The notes beneath the pieces were generated by a model, which saw only the letters and a program-made list of their open reading frames with translations, did not search any database and had not been told where the DNA came from. This document shows positions 11,822 through 22,230 of a DNA stretch of 64,000 nt, one piece after another. The translations under genes and the position numbers were made by a program. Source of the stretch: Thermomucor indicae-seudaticae (taxonomy: Eukaryota > Mucoromycota > Mucoromycetes > Mucorales > Lichtheimiaceae); NCBI GenBank assembly GCA_000787465.1, contig JSYX01000125.1, positions 1 to 64,000 of the forward strand, in the 5' to 3' direction. Each line of letters opens with the position of its first letter. Within the stretch, counting starts at the first letter, position 1.

Positions 11822-14611
11822 TTATACTGACGGGCTTTCACGGGCGTCAACGTTGGCCATGTTATCATTGGGTGACGATGTATGCCTTGGAGGGATAGGA
11901 GGCTTCTTGTCTTGGGACAGTAATGGAGAGGTTCTAGGCGGCAAAGCTGGTTTGTTGGTATCCTCGATTTTACGCTGCGGTACTGGTGGCGGTGGTGGTG
12001 ATGGCGGTAAAGGCGTCTTCGTTTCGAGTCCATCCTCTCTCGTATCTTCTTCATTATTCACAGAAAGAGCTCTTTGACGCGGTGGAAGTGGTGGACGTGG
12101 TGCAGCTCCTTCTTCCTGATAGCGAGCCGGCTTGGGTGGCGGTAATGGAGGGGGATATCTTTTGATTCTCGGAGTCTCTTGAATAGCCACGGCTGCTTCT
12201 GGTTCGCTCGAGGAGACGTCGATCTTCGGAACATGTGCGTGTTCCTCCTGACTAGCAGAACCTTGGCTCTCCGTCTTCAGCACTTCGGGCTCCTTTTCCT
12301 GACTCTTTTCCCGAAGCTCACGGGTCACTTCCTTTCCCTTTTGCCATAACGTTTCGGCCTTGTAGTAAAAAGAGCCTTTCTTGCTTTCGCTACTTATTGA
12401 TCGCATCTCTTCGCTCAACTCGGACTTAAGATGGTTGAACTTGGACATGAGACTCTTTTTGGACGATGTAGTAGAGCGAGCCGATACTGATGCAATTTCG
12501 ACGTCCTCTTCCAGAAGTGCTACTGACTTTTCAGACGCACTATCGGATCCTTTTCTACCTTTCTTTCGGCGAAGCCCCATGGAGCTGGGCCATCGAATAG
12601 AGGATGCAGGTGTTGATGTAGCGATTGCTGTATCACTTGAACGTCGGCTTTCGACCGACGCTAATGAAGATGTTTCCGGATGAATACCTGACTCTTGTAT
12701 CTGTGAAAAAGCAGTATCGGTTAAAAGGTCTGGCGATGATCTAGACACATCTGGCTCTGGTCCAGCCACGTGCAGATGTTCTCCCATATTCTCAGATTCG
12801 GCGCGTCGCACAGGGGCCTTCTTGTCCAATTCATTCGAACGCATGCGTCCAGGTGTACCAAAGATTCCTGAACCTCGTCGCGATGATGGTCTGCTTAACT
12901 CCTCCGTCGTCTCTGCTTCTTTTGGTTCCGCGGTAAGTGTAGACGTGCCAGTCATCTCTGGCTTTTCCGGCCGGATTTCGCACCGAGGTATCTTTTCACC
13001 AAAGATGCCTCCACGCCCATCCATATCGAAGAACGGAAAGTCATCCATGTTGGGTAACACCATGGTTTCTGCGATGACTTCGTTGAATTTTGCCTCGATA
13101 GCATTTGTAACTAAGTTGAGTTTAATTTGTTTGTCCGAAACAATGGGCTTGATAGCAAGTTCCATGTGCGGTTTTTCGTAAAAGCCAAGCCAGAATCTGT
13201 TTGTCGGTGGTGCCTTTATCTTGAAGAGAAACTTTCCAACCAATCGCTTCAATGTGACAGACAGAACAAGGTGAACGCGTATAGGTTTCATGCGAGAGGA
13301 ATAGTTCCACAGGAAATCGGTTTCAATTACCACGCACAGACCACCTGCGTAATCCACATGCGCCTCTGCTTCTAAATTGCCATCGATGCCAAGAGACACG
13401 AGCTTCGGATGGGTAAAGTACGGAATGGCGTGCCCGACGTGGACGTTTTGAACGACAATTTCATCCAGTAAGCTAGGTCTTCTCATCTTCCTGATTTTCT
13501 TTGTGATCCTCTCTTCAAAGTATCGCTGCACCTTTTCGGTCTTGTAGACACCCAAAAAGATGCGACCCATAATGGCATTAAGCCACTGGACTTGTCTCTG
13601 ATCAGGATCCTTTTGTATCGTCGTGATCAAATCCTGCATCGCAGAAACATCAAAGTGTGTCTCGTCAACGGTTTCCACCTGCGCTTGGTCGGGTGTATCG
13701 GTCATAAACTCGGACGCCGCAATAAGTGCGAAATACCAATCCTCTTTGTCAATGGCGCGTCCGCAAGTCAGGAAAAGATCGCGTTCCAATGACCAATAGC
13801 TGTCGGGTCCGTCCAGCAGGTTCGTATCTGTCTTGCTCTTTAGTATTCCAGTCGCATCACCAGTTGGCCTTTTTCTGAGCTCTGTATCCGTAGCCTCTAA
13901 TCCATTAATAGTAGCACGTCGGTGCTTTGGCCGCAAACGGATAGCCGTAGACCGGTTAAATAACTCGTGGTCTCGCTTGCCTTCTGGATAAATTGATATC
14001 ACATAGTCATGCACTGGCACAATCAATTTACAATCAAGCTGCTTGTCAGAGTCGTACAGAAACAGCGTCCCGTGCTTGAGAACTCCGTAGACGAGGTCCT
14101 TGGGCCGTTTGGCCTGGCCATTGTTGCCATTCTGTAAACCCGACATTAGACGGCCATTGGTGGTGGCCTGAGTATCAAAGTGATTCGTCAAGCGAATCCA
14201 GCCCCCTTTGCCCTGTTCCTTGTTGACGTCTTCATAAGGTTCGTCGGGATATATTTGATTGCCATTACTTGAATGCGATTTTGGCTCTTTGGAATCGGCA
14301 GTTCGGAAGAATGTGTATAGGGCAATGAGAAACAGCGCAGGTAGAAAGGTCAAGCCACCGCATAAGTATATGGCTAGGAATGTAGCAAAAGATATCATGT
14401 TCGAACCAGGCGTCAAAACAAGGGGAACAAGGAGAACCACGAGGCAGCCCGCGTCAACCAGACGGCTTGGGTATGGTTTGACGTGGGCGTCTTCAAGGAA
14501 AAGTGGGCTTGGAAAAAGTCCCCGCACATGCCTATTGGCAATGCGGACATTTTCAAATCCGGATGTCAACCACGTCGCACAGAGCCCCTTTTCGGAACCA
14601 GATACTGCCAT
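11822..14611 (-). CDS. SMP-domain contact-site lipid-transfer protein (TEX2/NVJ2 type)
   Basis: Proteins of this type anchor in the ER and use an SMP tube to move lipids at organelle contact sites. The single uninterrupted 929-codon frame starts at 14611. A second ATG (residue 72, position 14398) sits right before a strong membrane segment (ISFATFLAIYLCGG onward) and is an equally good start. Next comes a PH-like region (about residues 170-310: DLVYGVLKHGTLFLYDSD, YWSLERDLFLTCGRA). The SMP domain (about 335-545) carries VQWLNAIMGRIFLGVYKTE, GGLCVVIETDFLWNY and IKLNLVTNAIEAKFNEVI. The last 350 residues are low-complexity Ser/Glu/Lys followed by at least five proline clusters (PPLPPPKPAR, PPLPPRQRAL, PSPPPPPVPQRK, PALPPRTSP, PPIPPRH) that look like SH3 ligands. 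It is unusual among its neighbours in lacking introns. Confidence 0.88.
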   Translation of the reverse strand: MAVSGSEKGLCATWLTSGFENVRIANRHVRGLFPSPLFLEDAHVKPYPSRLVDAGCLVVLLVPLVLTPGSNMISFATFLAIYLCGGLTFLPALFLIALYTFFRTADSKEPKSHSSNGNQIYPDEPYEDVNKEQGKGGWIRLTNHFDTQATTNGRLMSGLQNGNNGQAKRPKDLVYGVLKHGTLFLYDSDKQLDCKLIVPVHDYVISIYPEGKRDHELFNRSTAIRLRPKHRRATINGLEATDTELRKRPTGDATGILKSKTDTNLLDGPDSYWSLERDLFLTCGRAIDKEDWYFALIAASEFMTDTPDQAQVETVDETHFDVSAMQDLITTIQKDPDQRQVQWLNAIMGRIFLGVYKTEKVQRYFEERITKKIRKMRRPSLLDEIVVQNVHVGHAIPYFTHPKLVSLGIDGNLEAEAHVDYAGGLCVVIETDFLWNYSSRMKPIRVHLVLSVTLKRLVGKFLFKIKAPPTNRFWLGFYEKPHMELAIKPIVSDKQIKLNLVTNAIEAKFNEVIAETMVLPNMDDFPFFDMDGRGGIFGEKIPRCEIRPEKPEMTGTSTLTAEPKEAETTEELSRPSSRRGSGIFGTPGRMRSNELDKKAPVRRAESENMGEHLHVAGPEPDVSRSSPDLLTDTAFSQIQESGIHPETSSLASVESRRSSDTAIATSTPASSIRWPSSMGLRRKKGRKGSDSASEKSVALLEEDVEIASVSARSTTSSKKSLMSKFNHLKSELSEEMRSISSESKKGSFYYKAETLWQKGKEVTRELREKSQEKEPEVLKTESQGSASQEEHAHVPKIDVSSSEPEAAVAIQETPRIKRYPPPLPPPKPARYQEEGAAPRPPLPPRQRALSVNNEEDTREDGLETKTPLPPSPPPPPVPQRKIEDTNKPALPPRTSPLLSQDKKPPIPPRHTSSPNDNMANVDARESPSV

Positions 14612-14710
14612 TGGACGCGGAAACGCGCAACAGCAGGAATGAGCTGGTATCTACTGCTACGTCTTTCCAGTGTTATTTATGGAATCATATAGATACAACA
14701 GAAGATCTAT

Positions 14711-16077
14711 TTAAAGCTTCTGACGAGCACTTTCTGTAATTTCAATAACGACTTTGCCAAACTGTTGACCATTGCTACAATATTGTACGTTAAATGCTTG
14801 ACAGTGTATCCGAGATGGCCTTCCAGAGCTACTTACTTCAAGAGATCAATTGACTTCTCAACATTTTCTTGAGTCAAGCCTTGATACACATGAGACACTA
14901 CTGGCTTAATTTTGTGCTTTTCAACGAAGGCCACCATTTCCTTGAACTCGGCTCGCGACCCCATAGTAGAGCCCACGACATCAATATTCTTCAGGACTTG
15001 AGTCATTGTAAAGCTAACACCAGTCGGACTTGCCGTCTGTCCATATTGAGCAATTATACCGCCCGTGCGCATCAGACGTGCATATTGCCCAAACAGTGGA
15101 CCGCCCGATCCATCGACAACAGCCGAGAGCAAGTTATCACCCAGCAATTTCTTTAGCTCCTTCATACAGTCAGCTGCAAAAACCATTGAGAAAATGAATA
15201 GATAAAACTCAAATGTGTAGCAAAGTATAGTTACGGTCTTTGTAATTAACGCCGCCCTTGGCTCCCAATTCGACAGCGCGTTGTATTTTATCAGGACTGG
15301 AAGAAGTTACATAGACATGCGCACCGGCCGCCACTGCAAACTGTAAGGCTGCCAATGCAACGCCACCGCCAATCCCGGTTATGAGAACATGATCACCTGC
15401 TTGAACTTTAGCCTTCGTAAAAACGGCCCTATGACATGGGTAGGTTAACGCGTCGCAGTGGGCGATGTTTCCATGATATTCCTAGTTTACCTGTAAGCAG
15501 TAAGACCTGCTAAGGGGAGTGCGGCCGCTTCAGCGGTTGTCAAATGTGCCGGACAAGGCACAAGCTCCTCGCCATCCACATGGATGGTCTCCGCAAATGT
15601 GCCTGGAAACAAATTTCTCCTCCCCTTTAGCATGGGTGCACTGTGTACCTGAGAGCCGCGTCGGGTTTACCAGGGCAAGGCAAAAGGCCAAGAATGCGGA
15701 AAGCGCCTTCAGGGCCTCGGGGATCTGAGATCCAGTTGCATCCAGGGTTGATCAGGACGCGTTGTCCAACTTCTATATTGGACGAGCCTTTTTGCATAAC
15801 GATGCCTACTCCGTCCGAGCCCAGGACAGAGCCGTGGACGATACCAGGATACAAGCCCTTGAGAATCCAGACATCACTGCGGCTTCGAATTAAGAGTCTT
15901 TTTTTTTGCAATCCCAATGTCGAACAAATTGCTTTACCGATGATTAAATGCTGCAGCCTGAAGCTTGACGACAGCTTCGTTGATTTTAGCCTCGGCAGGC
16001 TCGAAATCTTGCACTTGGAAGCCATTTTTAAACGACGAATTTGGCTTTGGTTTATCGGTGAGGATGACAGCAACCAT
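14711..16077 (-). CDS. MDR-superfamily NAD(P)H-dependent oxidoreductase
   Basis: This is a medium-chain dehydrogenase/reductase with a GroES-like N-terminal half and a Rossmann C-terminal half; the substrate is unknown. ATG at 16077 gives MVAVILTDKPKPNSSF, then AEAKINEAVVKLQAAAFNH. After an intron come SDVWILKGLYPGIVHGSVLG and GQRVLINPGCNW. The next exon has GTFAETIHVDGEELVPCP and AALPLAGLTAYR. The nucleotide-binding loop is HVLITGIGGGVALAALQF (about 15350-15400). Later segments include VVDGSGGPLFGQYARLMRTG. A GTAAGT donor at 14831 joins to the final exon NGQQFGKVVIEITESARQKL, stopping at 14711; reading through instead stops at once. I see no four-Cys structural zinc loop, so a zinc-free quinone-oxidoreductase-like enzyme is more likely than a classical alcohol dehydrogenase. 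Confidence 0.85.
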
Positions 16078-18389
16078 GATAAGTACGGAAAAAGCGCGTT
16101 CCTGTTAGTCAGCAATTCCCCAAGTGCCAGGATAGCAGAGAGTTGTGTCGGAGCATCGCAGATATGAAACCATGCCGCTCCCAATGCAAACCTGGAAACA
16201 CTTGACCATGATGTCCAAAGTGGTACAACTTCCTACGAGCACAAACGGTGCAGGATTCAGAACTATCTACAACGTATCTGTAATCATACAGATCATGATA
16301 TCCTTAGCTTAACTCAATGCCTTTCCAATGGAACGCCCTTTTGGCGAAAACAGGAAGAAGTTTGATTTGCATTCTTGCTTACAGCCTACTTCGATTGAGG
16401 TTATGCCGCTAAGACAGTCTCTCCATTCTGTATTTGGTTGACGTTCCAGTAGTTCAATGTTCTGCCAAGCTATTAAATGCTCATAACGGCGTAGTGGGTG
16501 AAGCTATCTATGCTGATCAGCTGCCCATGCCACTCATTAGCGGTAGTGATGCAAATAGCTTTACACATCGGGCAGCGAACCTGGGAGATCTTGCAGATTA
16601 CACCTTACAGGATCAATCTCGACGAAATCACGGCAGAAGGCGTAGCCTACAATGTCGGTTTCTCTGCATTTGCCAACTCTCTTTTCGGTTAAAGGTTCCA
16701 TTATCCGTCAATGGGTTTGAACCGAGTCAAGAAGCAGTACGGCAGCGATCTTGCTTTTGTGTACAGTGTTGCTTGCAATATTTGCCTGGCATTGCAGGTG
16801 AAAATGTCACTAAGCTGCCTTCATATTGTGATAGCAATGTTTCAGCCACCCTGAAGGGCTGCTGGTGGTGGTACGCCCCTGGCTTCAGGCGTATTCCCAT
16901 GTGTAAGGCTATCCTGCCCGCTGTCAGGTAGTGTCATTCGCGGTTACAATCGGATTTGGCTTGAGAGATCGGGAAAGCGCTTCTGAACAGTGCTCTAGAG
17001 GATTCTCTCTTCAAATCTGTCAGCCAATCGAAGACGAGCCTCTGTTACCGATCCTTTGCATCGAAAGTGAGAGTTTTTGAAGAAAGCGTCAGAGAATGCG
17101 CTGGTCAGTTCTTCAAATACGTGCGTGCTCCTGGGAGAAGCATCTTGCGTTGATATCACTCAATTGGATATCTTCTTTCGGGACGATAAAGACGTCGACG
17201 GCTCGTTTCACCAGCATTGTCCCACTCATGAGCTTGATCCCGCAGCTACACCATAGCGTCCTGCAGCTGTGTAGAAGATGCGACATCCTTTTTTCAACAA
17301 AGTTTTCCGGAAATGATAGTAGCAAAAGCCAAGAGCAGGGGCGATCATGGTTGACTTCATGGGCTCTTAGTCTTTTTGGTCCGTCCCACGAAGCAGTCCG
17401 GCGGAAAGCCACTCACATTCTGGACTGAGCGGGGGACAAGGTCAGGCCAAAGCGTAGGAACTGAAAAACCGAAATGTACCCAGAAAATTCCGGTCCCAAA
17501 ACCTGCACAACCTAGCGGGTTTTACGCACTGTAGAGAACTGTAATGAAGAAGATGCAGTAAAATGCTGTTTATCATCAGCCATTTTTGCAGACCGAGGGA
17601 GCAAAAAGTGTTCTTTAAAGAGCAAGTCAAGGAGTACAAAGTGAAAAGCGCGTAAAGTCTTTTCCATGTGCGCATTTTTTAAAGAAAAAATCCAATATCT
17701 GGCGTCTCTTAATATGGCTTCAGCACCGCCAACATGCTATTTTTACGCTTCGTTTTGTCAACTTGACCTTCATACTTTGGCCGCCAAAATTTCTTCAAGA
17801 ATAGACTTCCACATATACGTTGGAACAAGGCATGCAGGGAGCAAGAACGAATGAGGGGGCTCTGGACTCTTCATTAACACCATAAAGTTTTCGGTACCCC
17901 ATGCATTGCGTGGCGGAGATTGTCATCAATGAATGGATGGATCAAGTGTAACATACGGCCAAATGCGACGCAACGAAGGGTAATTGTCTAACCGGTGGGC
18001 CTGGATACAAAGGGCATGATTCGTATGCATAAGATGATAATACAGACTCAACGAAAGACGAAACGTGTTTGTTCGTTCATAGCTAGTGTTATCAACAGGG
18101 AGAGGAATGCAGCAGACATGCCACGAACTTGCAGCGAGCACCAATGTCGATCAATGTGCCCCCGTCCGTTATATCACCTTCTTTTGATGGCGCGGACGAA
18201 ACACAGCCATGTTCCCTGTGAGAAAAGGGAGATTTCTCATGTCCCACATAAGTTCTGTGCAAGACGATGTCAAAAGGTGACCTAAAAAAAGCGGCAGACC
18301 TTTGCTTTCTCTCTTTAAATAGAGTTTGTTCTCTTTCTTCCATCAATTTCTCTTTTTCATTACTATTTTATACATTCCTTCTCTACTTG
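16078..18389. other. 2.3 kb spacer with fragmentary open stretches
   Basis: This lies between the divergent MDR and membrane-receptor genes, so it should contain both promoters. Short open stretches on + (about 16434-16930 and 17050-17430) have interrupted frames and no motif I can assign. They may be remnants of an old insertion or a decayed gene, but I see no terminal repeats or transposase motif. I support no gene here. Confidence 0.4.
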
Positions 18390-20109
18390 ATGGATGAGCC
18401 CTTTGTCTACGATCGGATATGTGTCGATGGCAAATGCCACTGCGATTGGAGAGTTAGAATATACGACTGCGAAGAAGAACATGCCATGTACATAATTTAT
18501 ATCATCAACGCCGCGTTCTCGGCTCTTGTGACTCTCATGGGTACAAGATAGATTACACTCATTCGGAAACCGTTAACCAGTCTAATTGAGACGAACAATA
18601 CATTTATAGGAGCAATCATTCTATTCCACCGTGTTATTCTCAAGGGCCATGGATTCTTTGAAGTAAATTCACCAAAGGGTTGCTTGCGACCGAAACCAAT
18701 CGACTGCATGCTCTTGCAGCTTACCATCTTCAACTTCTGTAAGTTACACAGCGCGTGCACTTGCGGTCGGATGACAGACTAACTGTTCACGGTAGTGCGT
18801 CTCCTCACTTCGGTGTTCCTTGTGACAGGCGTTGCAGCGAACAATAACACAGCCAGAGAATGTAAATGCAGAAGGTCGGCCTGTTGAAGTTACAGGATAT
18901 CTCATCTGTACCACCTATTTAGTTATCTTTGAATTTGCCTGGCCGTTTGGGTACGGTGGGTTCGCCTTGTATCTCGTTGGCATTGCGCAAACGTTGGCAG
19001 ATGTATGTTGGAAGAATTAATTCCCCGGATGTGTCACCGTGCTAATGCGTGAGTCTTGTTGTTAGAGCCATACAGCGATTTCCAGCGGATGGCTGCCTTC
19101 CCCGATTGTTGTCGATATCATCGGCTCAGCTATTTTCCTGACGCCATTTATCCTCAACGTTTCTTGTGCCATAGCAACGGGTGCTGTATCGTCACATAGT
19201 CAATACGCAGCAGACGCGCTCGCACGGACCCACTACGTTCTCTGGTTTGTCCATTGCTGCGATCTTACTGCGGCCGTCTTGTTCTCGGGTACGAAGCTTG
19301 TTCGCATCTTGAACGGTCATCTAGCCAAGATTGCTCCTGGAGGCCCTCGATACGAGGCCATCAAGACCGGTATTTTCAAGGTTGGCTCTTTGAGCCCGCT
19401 ATACATGCGTGTGCATGCAGTTAACTAACAGTATTCCATACAAAAAAGATACGCGCAGTGATGGGCACCATTGCGCTATGTCTGATGCTATTTGCTGTTC
19501 AATGCATCCTGTACGGTATATTGCGCTATCAGATTTTGACCAGCACACCTGGTAGCATTGTACTGTCTATATTTTGGACCTATCTAGGTCCAGCTGCATG
19601 TTTCTGTGTCGAGGTCGCAGTGATATTCAAGTACGTTTCCTGGTATCATCAGCGGCTAGTTTGATACCCTGACAACTAACTGTCTCGATTCGTCTAGTCC
19701 TAACACCAACGGGGGCAATCTTTTGAAATTCGGCAAGACGTCTTCGAACGAAAAGTCATCCGCAAACGCTTATGAGACCGATTATTCTTCGGCGGCATGC
19801 GGTCCAAACAGCCACGAGCACTCACGTATGCCTATCAGTCGTGGAACATTAGAAGAATTGAAACAGCAGCACCAGATGCTTACCTTTCAGCGTGACCTTT
19901 CGGAACAGTCCGGTATGAGTTCTCTCGACGACACTGCAAGTAACGATATGGGTAATATTCCTCTTCGGACCGTTTTGCCTGTACCGCCTAGGCCAATGCA
20001 TAAAAAGCCAAAGGAGGCACCGACGGTGTTCGAAGAAGAATCAGCCATCGACCACATGACCTACTCTTCGCGAACAAGTCTCGTGAACGATTCACTGAAG
20101 AGAATATAG
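18390..20109 (+). CDS. Seven-helix receptor-like membrane protein
   Basis: Function is unknown; the layout resembles a G-protein-coupled receptor. ATG 18390 starts a short Cys-rich, presumably extracellular head (CVDGKCHCDWRVRIYDCEEE). Hydrophobic segments follow: MYIIYIINAAFSALVTLMG; IIL-rich and LLQLTIFNF segments near 18610-18740; GYLICTTYLVIFEFAWPFGY with GGFALYLVGIAQTL; IIGSAIFLTPFILNVSC; YVLWFVHCCDLTAAVLF; MGTIALCLMLFAVQCILYG; and VLSIFWTYLGPAACFCVEV. The last exon (19698-20109) is a hydrophilic Ser/Thr-rich tail of about 130 residues, suited to cytoplasmic phosphorylation, ending NDSLKRI. At least five introns are needed, and the exact boundaries around 18540-18840 are uncertain. I could not place it in a named GPCR class, so a transporter-like protein is the alternative. 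Confidence 0.62.
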
Positions 20110-21227
20110 CATCGACTTTCGTTTTTTTTTATCAACTGAGCATTCCCAGCACCAGGAAAAGCCCTCTGTCTATCTCTCCTGTCATACAATCACAACTCCG
20201 CGTGGAACGCTTAGAGCAGACAAAACGAAAAAGACAGCATCTTCCGTTGACGAAGATCCGTTCATACCCCATCCTTGTTCCTTTTTGCTCTGGATCTCTT
20301 TCCTTAGAATCAGAACCTAGTAATTCTTAATCCATAAAACAGCTTTCATCCTGACAAACCCCCACAACGATTTTGTGGTACCTCCAACACGTGCAGTTGT
20401 GTCCACGTCCCGCGTAATAATAGAAAGCAAAGCATGCAAGACGACGTGTCGCGACGTCATGTTTCGATGCGGGCTGCTATGACATGGAGGGTCGAGTTCG
20501 CCCTGGGGGGGGGGGGGGCAAATTGAGTGTTTTCGTGCGGTTATAATCTATCATAAGCGAATCCGTGACGGAAACTTGAATACCGGTTGTACGGGTCTCG
20601 CTCATGTGTATGACAAAGGAGGACAAAGGAGCTCTGAATAACTGAAAGTAAGGAACAATGTAGGTTCGCTTGAAATATTCTGCCGTGCCGTATGTGTCCG
20701 TGCCTCGCAAGGGACATGTTACTGCGTGTAGTCTCAACGGCAATCCGTCTTTATCGATTCTGAGGGGAAAAAGGAAGGTATGTGCAGATGTCAAGGAGTC
20801 AGACTACTGATAGACCAAGCTTATAGATTTTCCTGTCGTTACCTGTGGCACTGTGACACTAGATGCAATAACTGATGAATAAATACAGAGCACGTTAATC
20901 ACGTAGCAAATCCATGCTATGAAGCTGCATTTTCTTCTCTTTGGTGCGTTCAATGGACAGGTCTGTGTGCTGCTAATATGCTTTTTCATGTTGATGACGA
21001 CACGTGGTTCAGGCCAGCCCTATAAATCTCAGAAGCATAAACTCTGACCGGTGGCACCAGCATAGGAAATCTATATTCATTATCGAAGCATCTTAATGGA
21101 GTCCTTGGATGCCAAAGGTTAGTTAGAAGATTCTTAAGTCAGTTGAAATAAACAATGCCAACTGGAATAAAATTTCTGTCCCGCTGCCATGCGTGTGTGT
21201 CGACCTTTTTCTTTTATATTCCAGAAA
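20110..21227. other. Spacer with a 14-G run, no gene seen
   Basis: This contains the 3' flank of the membrane-protein gene, a T-rich run near 20120, the G homopolymer at 20505-20518 and the 5' flank of the EAPP homologue. Open stretches on the minus strand (20477-20794, 20804-20989) carry no motif and are not supported. Confidence 0.5.
20505..20518. repeat. Homopolymer run of 14 G
   Basis: Fourteen consecutive G on the + strand in noncoding DNA. Such runs are unstable in replication and sequencing, so the true length may differ. Confidence 0.9.
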
Positions 21228-22036
21228 ATGATTCCGTCAAGCAGCAATCGATCAAGCTACAGAAAGGAAGAATATTACGACGATATATATTTTGACACGG
21301 ACGAAGAATATGAAGAAGACCAGAACAATGACGAAGATCTGGGGCGATCCCCAGGAATCGGCCTCATTGGTCAGCAGCCTAAACGATCGTCTTGTAGGTC
21401 TTCATATGAATCAGGCTCAATGTCGTACTCAAACTAAAGCGTTGTTTTATAGCCAAAGTAGATCGCCGAATACCCAGCAATGACGAATTACTATACGATC
21501 CCGAAATGGACGATCGGGACGAAGCGTGGGTCATTGGGCAGATTCAAAGTAACTATGCATAAAAGCCTCCTCGCAGATTCGGGGAAACTAACAGAAAATT
21601 TCGTTATTTATTTAGAGGCAGCACCACCCGGAAAAGCACGGAAAGAGGCGCGAACAGACGCTGTACTAACTTGTCCCATGTGTTTCTCACCCCTGTGCTA
21701 CAGTTGTCAGAGGTAAGTTTCATATTATGACGACAGTTTTCATATATGTTGTCTGATTTTCTCGTCAATAGACATGAACGGTACGCAAACCAATACAGAG
21801 CCATGTTTGTCACCAATTGCAAAGTAATTCGAACGGAGCGATACCGGTATGCACCAAGCCAGACACGACGGAAAAACCAAAAAGCAAAGAAGAAAGAAAA
21901 ACAACAGGAGGAGAAGAAGGAAGAAGAAGAATCAGATGAATCCTATTACGTCGTCAAGTGTTCTACGTGTGATACGCATGTGGCCATGATGGACGAAGAC
22001 GAAGTATATCACTTCTTTAACGTTATCGCCACATGA
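21228..22036 (+). CDS. EAPP homologue (E2F-associated phosphoprotein family)
   Basis: The animal EAPP family is nuclear and acts in transcription control; the fungal role is not known to me. ATG 21228 opens an acidic Tyr/Asp/Glu stretch (YYDDIYFDTDEEYEEDQN). Splicing at a GTAGGT donor near 21392 leads to VDRRIPSNDELLYDPEMDD and DEAWV, the family's acidic YDP..DD.DEAWV motif. After a second intron comes the Cys-rich core LTCPMCFSPLCYSCQRHE, YRAMFVTNC, a Lys/Glu-rich insertion, then YYVVKCSTCDTHVAMMDEDE and VYHFFNV to the stop at 22036. The CxxC pairs look like zinc ligands. The gene ends only about 195 bp before the RVS167 start on the same strand. Exon 1 may begin further upstream. Confidence 0.8.
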
Positions 22037-22230
22037 GCCAAGAAGAACAAAAGACATTCCTGCTTCTGAGTTGCAATGCCAAGCAACATGACAAACTCCG
22101 CAACATCTTTGCCTTTGTGCCGCCAACTTCTCGGCGTTCTGGCTGATACTTCGTTTTGTTTCTTTCTTTGTTTCCTTTATTTCTGCTGTTCGTCACCTGA
22201 CTCAATCCATTCAATTGCTTTATTCAAACA

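Noticed and set aside
14399..14611. Residues 1-71 of the SMP-domain protein as certain coding sequence
   Set aside because: The frame is open and starts with ATG, but ATG 14398 directly before the membrane segment is an equally good start, so the extension is left undecided.
16400..17430. Possible transposon relic in the MDR-receptor spacer
   Set aside because: Interrupted frames only; no terminal inverted repeats, target-site duplication or transposase or reverse-transcriptase motif could be seen.
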